This document shows positions 38,458 through 49,500 of a DNA stretch of 64,000 nucleotides, one piece after another; positions within the stretch are counted from its first letter, which is position 1, and every line of letters starts with the position of its first letter. Under the pieces are notes generated by a model that worked only from the letters and a program-made list of their open reading frames with translations, made no database searches and was not told the origin of the DNA. The stretch is from Unio delphinus (taxonomy: Eukaryota > Mollusca > Bivalvia > Unionida > Unionidae), in assembly GCA_029339505.1 (NCBI GenBank), contig JAQISU010000114.1, positions 3,273,501-3,337,500 of the forward strand. The letters are read 5' to 3'. The translations under genes and the position numbers were made by a program.

Positions 38458-41400
38458 ATCCTTTCTGTGCCGTCTGGTGCTTGAGGCGACAACAAGAGCA
38501 AGGGAGCACCATTTGGGTCTATCGGCTGCTGTTGCGGGTGTGGTCTGCAGGGTGAGGCCTCTGGTCTTTAGTTCTCGTACCAAGGTTTGTCGCCAGGTCT
38601 ATTTGGGTCTGCTACGGTTCCTTTTCCCCTTGGGGTCCATCTCAGTGCCACCCTTGGTAGTGAGTCAGGGGGCATTCTGCAAACGTCGCCGAGCCATCTC
38701 CATCGACGAGTTGCAATGATCTCAGTGATGGTGCTTGCGCCCGCTTTGTGTCTAAGTTCCTCGTTCGAGATGACAATATGTTACAGCAAATGATTATCAA
38801 ACAATGCAGATCACGTATTGGCCAATGATTGCATCAAATTGAAGCAGAAAGAAAGCTTTCGATTGGCCTTATTTGAGCGCAGCTCGGATTTGCGTTAGTA
38901 TGAGAGCTGACTGAATATTCAAGGTGTCTTGCTTATTTCTTCTTATCGAACTTCATTTCAGTTATTGCAGTATAAATACGATAAGTACGATAATTTTGTT
39001 CAAAATATTAGGCTGCCGACTCAAAATACCTACAAAACAGTCCAGATACATACTGAATATCATTACAATATTGCGTACTTTCGAAATTTCTCTTCTTGTG
39101 GGAGCATACTACAGAATGTAGTTGGTACTGGGAGTACAGTCAGAGTTAACGCCCATGCATTTATCAATATCCACCGGTTGCGGTATCGCTCTGGGGGATG
39201 TTCGAATTCCAGTGAAAGCTGAGAAGCCACATGGCAAACCAAGTTTCATATATTATCACTTTGCATAGAAAGTTCATTTATATGTCTTTCGTGTGCATGA
39301 ATGAAATTAATTTTGACCACTGGCAGCAAAACTATGAACTGTCTGAAACTGCCGACATTCGATCTTAGGGCACTCTGACATTGTATATGTTATTGTATAC
39401 AACACACACACTTTGCCTGTCCTTTACATACGGAAATGATTTTTCACTGCATAGTAATAACTATCTTCTGAAAGTGAATTTTAAAAACAATTTAATTAAG
39501 CGTGTAATGTTGTTTTTTTTCTGAGTTTATTGTGGCATAAACTGTCAGCTACCTACTAACACATTTGAATGTAAATTGTTTGAGTCAGCAATTGACAGTT
39601 TATACCACAATAAACTCAGAAAGAAACAACATTAAAGTCGTAAAATTGCAATATTTATAATATTATTTATTGTATATTTTTATTTTATTAAAGTATAGTT
39701 AGTATCAGTTTTAGAGCTTTATTTAAGCGTAATATTGTTGAGCGCGTCTGCTCTAAAACTATTTATATAAATGGGGATTATACATGTGCAAGGTAATAGC
39801 TACACAACCATCAAATAAATAATTGTACCAATGGTAGGCGATCTACGGTTTTGAACAGTTTACATCATCGTCTTAATGTTTTATTAAAACTGGAATATTT
39901 GGTCTGAGTAGAGTTCAATATTTGTTTGATTGATATATGAATGACTTTTTAATTTGACTCTCTGCAGAAACGTGAGTAATCAATTATCGTTTCTTTAAAT
40001 CTGTTTTCGTGTTAGTAAACAGTTTTATTTACCCACAGGGGCTACTTACAAATAAGTTAATATTATCAGTAATGGTTATAGTGAAGGGGTCCAGAAAACA
40101 AACACAGCAAGACAGCGACCCAGACAGTTATGATGGGGAGTAGCAGGATTGTTACCCATCCATCTCCCTTACATCATAACTATCAAGGTTGGCGTGTTAC
40201 ACTGTAGGATCGCGAATCTAACTGTCATAATATTAGGCTTTGACCCCATCATCTTCCCGGATTTTATATATATTTACCAATAGTTATAAATTTCATTTAT
40301 AAATAGTCACCGTGCTATACAATGCCTTCAATGTTTTTCTTGGCCGATTCTGAGTTAACCAGCTTTTTAAACACATATAATCAAAGAAAGAATTATTTTC
40401 TTCAGAGAATTACAAAGATTTGTTATTTTATTCTGTCATATCAATTTAATAAATTTTTGAAGTAATATATCAACCCACCGTTTTTTTATTTCGCTTTAAA
40501 GGCATGTAGTTTGTATGCCATCTGATTCAGTGTTACATGAGTTAATTAATATGCGCGTGACCCTATTAATAGAAGTGAGTATAAAGTATTTCATTGTACA
40601 ACTTATACAGACATAAACGCAAAACATGGTTTTGTTCTGACCAACGGAAACATTCGCTACAGTTATCAACTGATGCAACTGCAATTTTGAAAGAAAGAAA
40701 TGGAATAATTTTATTGGCTTATTTTTTAAAATAATTTACTTCTGAAATTCAAGTAAAATAAAGCTGTACAGAGCCAGTAAAATGCTATGAAACAAACATC
40801 AGAAGTGAAGCATCACTGTATACCCTCAAATCAAAAGTAACACACTTCATTCAGATGTGAAAATAAATAAAAGTCAATGTTCTTTAAGCAACACCAACGA
40901 ATATACATAATGTTTATAATAAGCATTAGCAGAGGGAGAAATGAGGTGATTCGTTTTCTTTAAATTTACAAAGTTGTTCAAACATGTGAGAATCCTGAAA
41001 GAGATCTAACCTTAGTGTTTACTTACAAATTGAACTCCAAGTTCAAAGGTAATTGCATGACCCGAAAAATTCACAAAAAGAAAAGATTATAACTTGCTGA
41101 CAGAACACAGTAAGGTGCAGGTAAAAAATCATTTTCATTGAGTGTCACTTTTGGTACAGCAGGCAATTTTACGACTTACCGTCACATGGTCTAAGCGGTT
41201 CTCTCAAACGTCCATGTTGTATTAACACACACACACACACACACACACTCGACGCAATTGGAACCACGTACGCTATAAACCTGTTCCCCATTTTAAAAAA
41301 TTCTCTTGAGAAAAGGGTAACCCATGTGTTAATTGTTTCGGTGTAACTGATGTTCTGGAAATATTATGACCGGTATCTGTGTACTGTTTTTATTTCTTCT

Positions 41401-42331
41401 TTTCTAGTATATTTTTCAACCATACTCGTTGCAGTAGTTTAGTTTAAAAGGAAATGGAAATCTTAGCATTTTGTTAAAACAAATAGTGATATTGTTAAAT
41501 AATACACAAGTATTTAACAAATTCATTTATAATAAATAGATAAATTGATATGTACACGTCCAATACTGTGTGAGGGGCCCCGAGTGGCCGAGTGGTCTAA
41601 AGCGCTTTCCGTTACGGATCACTGCCGTCTCACCTCTGTCTGCGTGGGTTCGAGTCTAAGATTCGGCTAATGTAGTTATGTGAGAACGCTTGCCAGTAGA
41701 TTCTCGTACGTCGGTTGTTCTTTCCGAGGGGTTTTATCGGGTTTTTCCTCCACCAATAATACTGTCCGCAATGTATAGCCTATTGTATGCTGAAAAATTG
41801 GCGTTAAACCCTAACAACAACCAACAAACCAATCCTGTGTAAATTCCAGTTCAATCGTATATAAACTCAAACCCAATAGAATCGATTCATGAGTGGTGAA
41901 TTCGAATTCGAACGGCGACCCTAATTTTGTCACTTTGACGTACTAACCTGTAATCTTGACTAGTGGTTCACAAAGTGGGCGGTACCATTCCAGGTTTGGA
42001 GGGTGGGGGTGGAAGGGCAGTGGGAATACTGAGTAGGGCGGTAAAGCTGAATAATGTTTTATACGGGAACAATGATGATCACCAAGGGGTCGATGGCCCG
42101 ATAAAGTTTGGGAACCACTGATCTAGTCTTTGTGTCAGAATTAAGTCCATAGAGGTAAATAATTTGTCAAAAATTCTACCTTCAGCATTTGCGCTCTTTG
42201 CAGTTATGTTTGTTCTGCGATCTTCATATGTAACATGTATTAAAAAATAATGACGTTCTTCTTCATAAATTAATAAGCCACCCTTTCTTCATATCGGCAG
42301 TTTCTATCGACGTGTACCCAAACTATGTCTA

Positions 42332-42412
<81 letters not shown>

Positions 42413-43288
42413 GACAATGCTGCGAATATCGAGAAATAAACAAAATAACAACATAAAAACCAACGTGTTTATTATTTTCCAGGTATTTTAATGAATGTCA
42501 AGTCTTTAAGAATCCACTGACTATAGTATAATTTATTACACAGCCGTCATTGTGCAACTCATGACAAAGGATCATTTTCCACGAGATTGACATAATTTCT
42601 CATCCGATTTTCATCTTATAATTCATTTTAAATTGTCAAGTAATAAGTCATATAACCGGCGCGTGAAATAGTTACACTGCATCTGGATGCATTATACAAT
42701 ATAACGATATGAATGGAATAATATTTGTAAAAAGAAAATACATTTTTGGGGGTATGTAAAAACACATAATTAGTATAGCAACGTGATCTGAGTGCTTGTA
42801 AAGGGTCTAATTTTATAGTCAACATGCATCGGAGAATGTTCGCCATTTCTTGTCTAACCAGAAAACAGATTTAAGTCGGCACCGGTTATATTGCTAATCT
42901 TGGCCAAATACTCGTCTTGTGTATTGAAAGTCTGATAGGATCTAATATATGCTTGATCTGACAGTTAACAAATGTGAAATAAATGGACGATCAAGCATCC
43001 AGGCTACAGTCCGATTGCATCATTTAATTCTTAAGAAACTTTTTTTTTCATTTCAGGGCGAGAAAGGCACTACGGGACTCCATTAGCACAGCCAGAACAC
43101 TCGTTGGCATTTTCTTTCTTTTTATCATCTGCTGGACACCTTACGCTATTGTCATCGTTATTGATTTCAAGGATTTACTCTCACAAGAGGTTCATTTGTT
43201 CGTTACACTGCTTGCACATGCACATTCTAGTGCCAACTTCTTTGTATATATTGTCTGCAGTAGGTAAGTCTGGTCATCCTTTACTTCA

Positions 43289-43377
<89 letters not shown>

Positions 43378-43542
43378 TGTTAAGGGGCTTAATGCATTTT
43401 TTCAGCACAAGATATACCATACATGGCGGCCAGTATAATTGGTAGAGGCAGAACAATGAAAACCTTGGAGGAAATACCCACCTACCCATGGAAAGCTACT
43501 TATAGGCATTCTCACGCACCTACATTCGTTCGAGACAGACCC

Positions 43543-43597
<55 letters not shown>

Positions 43598-46500
43598 CGA
43601 GAGAGAGAGAGTTCTTCGTGTTTCTGGAACGTAGGTACGTACCAAGCAAGCCGACAGAAGTGAGATGTGCGAGTGACTTGTCAAGGCGAGGACTCAGCTA
43701 CCCAAGCCATATAAATATATAACACCTTTCCGTGCGCTGCCAGTCTCAAAACAGCCGATATGGTTTATCTGATTTTGACAGAAGTGATGACGTAGTAAAG
43801 CATACAATAAATGGTTGCGCCTGTCATCGTGTTACGTATAGGATGTCTGGCGTTATTGTCTTGCTGAAATGCAATCCGTCTTTTCTTATGTAGGTGTATT
43901 GAACACGACCACAACTGAAACAAAACCAGACACTTTGCTGTGATATTCTGAAGCACGATACCGTGTCTAGTACTTAATAAACCTAACTATAAGCAAAACT
44001 AAATTATTGTGTGACATTCAGATGAATATCGGACAGAGACAGCAATCAACTGCCAAGAGAACCTCTACTTGCACTTCTAGGTGTAGCATTGCTTTTTAAA
44101 TATCACTTAACAGAATCTTCCCAGACTACTGTGATTTCTCTGTTCTGAAGGTTTCGAGATAAAACCATTACATATAGATACATTCCCACAAGAAATCGGA
44201 AAAGGTATGCTGGTATCACTTGAATAGTTTCAAACTGTGCCCATAGTGACATTAAAGATTTATTTTAAGCACGAACTCGAAAGCTTGGAAAATGATACTC
44301 ACACCGCTGATGAGTACTCTTTAACTCACAAAGGAGATTTTTGCAAATAAGGCATACTCAACAATCTTTTGGCAGAAACGTAGTTCAGCCTAATAAAAAC
44401 CCTTCTAAAACTCAAACTGGCGCAACGTTTAATTTAAATGAAAAGAAAATTTATTCCAGATTATGTTACCTTCTTACGTGTTCCTATTTCAAGAAAAAAT
44501 ACACGCTGTTTCTGATTGCTACAAACTAAAAAATAGTCACAGTCCTGTATTGAACTCAATAAATGTGTTGGGTCTAAAAGGCCCGTGTCTGATTTTATTG
44601 TGGAAAAGTGTTAACCATTTATAGTGAAGGTTATATATCACTCTTTGGTGATTTGACTAATCCCACCCTTAATAAAATGTTAAGGGCCATATGAGCTTGA
44701 CAGACGCTTTTATTATCAGGTAGTTTGCCTTGTTCGGAGACGTTATCATTTAATGAGAGTGGTCTTTTTTAGGAAGTCGAGTGTAGCTTTGGTAGTGATC
44801 ATCTCCATTTTGCCAGTTTGACATCAGACCTAGTCTCATAAATGGTGACAGTGGAGACAGTTTCTCTTTTACCCGTAGAGGGCATTTGTTTATTACCAGG
44901 CAACGGCCTAGCTGTAGATAAGGTGTTCGTTAATCCATTTGTAACTGACAAGCCGTGTTTGGATAGATCCAAATGAGGAAAATAAAACCCACCTGATTTG
45001 TTCCCAGCATATGCAGTTATCAGAGCAATGACAAAGACAACTCTCGAGAATGATGTTGATAAGGAACTTATTCATTTAGCTAACCGCTCCGGTGGCCTAG
45101 TGGTAGATGTCTCAGTGCTAGACATCACTATAAACTGCCTCACTGCAGACATCGTAGCGATATGACTGAAAAATTGTTAAAGCTACGTTAAAAATCCTAA
45201 TCAAACTAACAAACAAACGATTCATTTAGCTGATTGGTTAGGCTTTTGGTAAGGTCCCGTTTACCCCATGGGTGGATCAATCGAAGGTATTGATGACAGT
45301 GATCATCTTTTAACTATTTATTCTCTTACTCTAATCAGGGTAATAAATGACAATCACTTATCGTCGAACAGGAAAAAGTTCCCGAGATCTCTTGTATGTT
45401 TCAAAGGGCCATTACCAAAACCGAGGCACATAAGTGCCTGTTTGTTTTTTCATTACAAATTGGAAATCTTACTCGAAAATGGAGAACTCGCGAGGTACTT
45501 GCCGGTGATGAATGGTGAGTGAACTATCAAATTGTAGTTCCAAAACCTTCCAGACAGGAAATTCTTAGTCTGGCCTATGCAACTCCATAGGCTGGTCATT
45601 TAGGGACTAATAAGACTTATCATAAGATGTTGACTCACTTTTATTGGCCAAAAACCAACAGTGATGTTGCCAAATACTGTACATCGTGTCATACCTGTCA
45701 AATGGTAAGAAAACCCAATCAGAAAATAGCTAAGGCTCATCTACAACCTATTCCTGTAATGAGCGAACCATTTAATAGTTTTATGGTAGATTGTGTTGGT
45801 CCCTTACCTAAGACCACGCCAGATAACCAATACCTCTTGACCATTATGTGTGCATCAACAAGGTTTCCTTTGAGGAACTTTGAATATAAAAAGTAGTAAA
45901 AACTTTAATAACGACTTGTACTTAATTTTTTCTTTCTAAATCTGTTTAATCCGGACAAGGGTAAATTTCAGGTCTGGAACTTCCTAGCGTATTATTTTCG
46001 AATTTGGCATACAGCCAATCAAACGTCAGCTGTGAAAATCAGACGTCGTGTTACGGTAAGACAGCAGTTGAATGGAAATAACGACTGAGTCTGATAACGG
46101 AGTTCTGTCCCTCTTGCGCATTATTCCAGATTTGTCTTCAGTTTAGATTTTACGGAACATTACAAATGTAAGAAAATGAATGAGTTAAATTATAATATTA
46201 GTACCCCTGGGATCTACATATTTATATGAGTCCATATATTTTGAAAGAGATAGGCAGGTTAAACATTCAAGTAACTAGTACAAGTAGTAGCTAACCCACT
46301 CAGTGCAGATTTAAGTGAAGGAATATCATTAGATTATACTGATATTGGAGGTACAAATCTTCGGAATTCAGAAATTATGAAATATCTAGATCATAAACGT
46401 TTACATTTTGCAGGAGCAGGAAAGCACAATTAAGTTAAACAGTTATTAATTGAGTAAGAACTGTTATTTCCAGATGGTCCTGCAAGGACAAACACAATTC

Positions 46501-49500
46501 TCCATGATGTTGAAATTGTAGATTCGAATTATGTGAAACAACACCCACACAGTATGAACCCTCTCAAACAGAAATGCTTGAAAAAAAAAATCAGTATTTG
46601 TTGGAGAACGATAACATTGAGCCCAGTAAATGGGACTGAAATTCACCATGCATACTTGCTGCTCCAACACCAAATGAAACTTTCCGTATTAATTTTTGTA
46701 CTGATTATATAAAGATGAATAGTGTGACAAAGAATGATTTCAATTACCAAGAATAGATAACTGTATTGATAAGATCGGAAATGCCAATCGAGTCTCCAAA
46801 TTCGACCTTCTGAAAGGGTTTTGGCAAATTTCTCTAACGGAACGTGCAAAGGAAAATTCGGCATTCGTGACTCCAGATGGACTTTACCAATATAAAGTAA
46901 TGCCGTTTTGGATGAAAGGGTTGCCAAGCACCTTTCAACTTCTTATGAATATGATGACCTCTGGTCTAGATAATTATGATGCTTACATCAATGATGTCAT
47001 CATCTGCAACGCCACCTAGAAGGAACATTTAGCAGCAATTCGGATATTCTTTGACAAGATCACCGATGCAAATTTATCTAACAGTGAGTTTGCTGCGCTA
47101 GTGTAATCTTTCTAGACGATATTGTGAGACAGGGACAATTTAATCCTATTGATGCTATGGTCGAGGCTTTATCTAAATTCCATGTGTTTAAGCGTGAAGC
47201 AACCATACATACTATATGTAGACGATGCTGCCCTAGCCATTCATACATAAGCTGAGTTACAGCACCTGGCGGACCGCTTTGCTAAAGCATGCGGTGAGTT
47301 TGGGCTGACCATCTGCCTAAAAAAAACAAATATGATGGCTCAGGTCGAGCCATTCAGACACCCCAAGCAGTATCATCAAGATTTACGAACTTGAGGTAGT
47401 CAGTCAGTTCACGTACTTTTGATCTACCATCATCAACAACTTATCACTTGACAATTTAACTCAACAAGCAGATTAGAAAAGCATCATTAATTTTCTCTAG
47501 GTTCTTACAGAGTGCGGAACAACATTATGCTGACCCTGAACACTAAGTTATCCGTGTACCGTGCCTGCGTGCTAAGCACTCTCCTGTATGCCAGTGAAAC
47601 ATGGACTATGTGCGCCTCAAGAGAAAAGACTAATCGCCTTTCACATGCGATGTCTCCTACGCATGTTCTGGATCCATTGGAATAATCGAGTAACAAGCAA
47701 TGAGGTGCTTGAACGTGCCACGATCCCCAGCACGGTCACACTCCTCCACCAAATTCGCATAATGGGACGGGAGGGGCCTAAAGCGCTCACCGTAACGGAT
47801 CACTGCCATCTCACCTCTGCGTGGGTTCGAGTCTCCGATTTAGCCAATGTGGGTTTGTGAGAAAGCTTGCCAGTAGCTTCTCGTGGGTCGGTGGTTCTTT
47901 CCGGTATTTTCCTGGATTCTTTCTCCACCATTAATATTGGCCGCCATGTATAGTCTATCATTTGCTGAAAAATGGCGTTAAACCCTAAAACAAGAACAAC
48001 AACGTCGCATCAGATGGCCTAATACGTCGAATAGAAGACTAACTGAGAAACTGATCGCCAAAGGCCTTCTTTAATCTGGAACTTGCCTCTAGGAACAGGT
48101 CGATGGGACAACCACATCTGTGTTTCAAGGATGTATGCAAACACGACATGAAAGCTCTTAACGTCGATGTCAACAACTGGAAAGAGCTTCCTCTAGATAG
48201 ATCCAGCTGGCGACACGCTCTGAGCAATGGTTTAAAAGCCAACAAGGAAAAGCTACGCTTTCAAGCGAATCAAAAGCGATATTGGAGGAAGAAGAACCAC
48301 AAACTAGACTCATCTTTTAAATGCAGCAAGTGCAGCAAGGTCTGATACTCCCATGTTGGGCTATGTAACGACTACATACGCTGCACGACCACCAACCGGG
48401 ACATTTCTCATTGGCGCACTTCCGTCGTCTCTCGAACTAACGGATTCCAACAAAATATAATGATAATCTAGATCCTGACCTTGAATCATGGTTAGTGGCA
48501 AATACGTAAACAGGTTTTTTTAAATTTTAAATTGATTAATTGTTTTCACGGTCAAGATAGAACTAGTAAATTAAGAAGTAAACAACTCTTTATTCTTAAA
48601 GTAAAATGATTTTTTCTCGTCAAGGTCATGTTAGGAGTACGTTATATAAACGATAGCGTGACTCCCCCTCCCTTTTAATTCATTTTGTAATTTGGAGAAT
48701 GTTTCGAAACTGCGCATGATAATACGATATAATCTTAGTTGTAGTGAAACATCACTTTCTGTTGTTTCAGCCAGTTTTGGAAATCATATAAACTTTTGTT
48801 CAGACCAGTTGGATTTTAAGGGATCTAATTTTTATTTCTGGAAATATTTTATATATTCATACATGATATTTGGACAATGACAGTTTATCAACATTTTACT
48901 AGGATTAAATACTGTGTTTCGTCAAGAAACTGATGATAAGAATAACACAAAGCCGTCAGCATACATCATCGTCTTATATCTTGCATGATCCGACAGGACT
49001 CGAACTTTTATATATAAGAGCATTTCATTGTTAGGACATTTTTAATTTATTTCGTGGTTTATTCTTGGATTTTTTTTGGATTTCATTCTTTAAACTGTAA
49101 GTTCTAATTCCAAGTATTACAATCTTGTTCCAGAGAAATTCATTATTTGCTAAATTTTACAAAGTTTGTTGATTTCACTTTTTCTGTGCTACTGTTTATG
49201 TATGTATGTATGTATGTATGTATGTATGTATGTATGTATGTATGTATGTATGTATGTATGTTTTTTAATGTAAAAATACCTACCTATCTACCCTGGTTTT
49301 AAAATAAGTTCAACAGGAAACTAGTTGTATAGCCTAAAACTGTAGAATCGTTGCTCAATAATGTACATATACCCATCAGATTTCAACAATATAAAGGTAA
49401 ATCCATTAACCACAGTTCTTATCACCTCTCCGAACAGTTGTAAGATATATATGCATGTATGTTTAAAATTGTATTCTTTCTTGAGAAATACCATTGATAA

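Noticed and set aside
41585..41660. Possible tRNA gene (Leu/Ser-like)
   Set aside because: A and B boxes are present, but the unit continues into a long conserved body and has a 12-bp target duplication, so it is a SINE head.
43104..43489. Alternative-frame ORFs over exon 3 and the (GA)n/(CT)n tract
   Set aside because: Shadow frames of the receptor exon and of the dinucleotide repeat.
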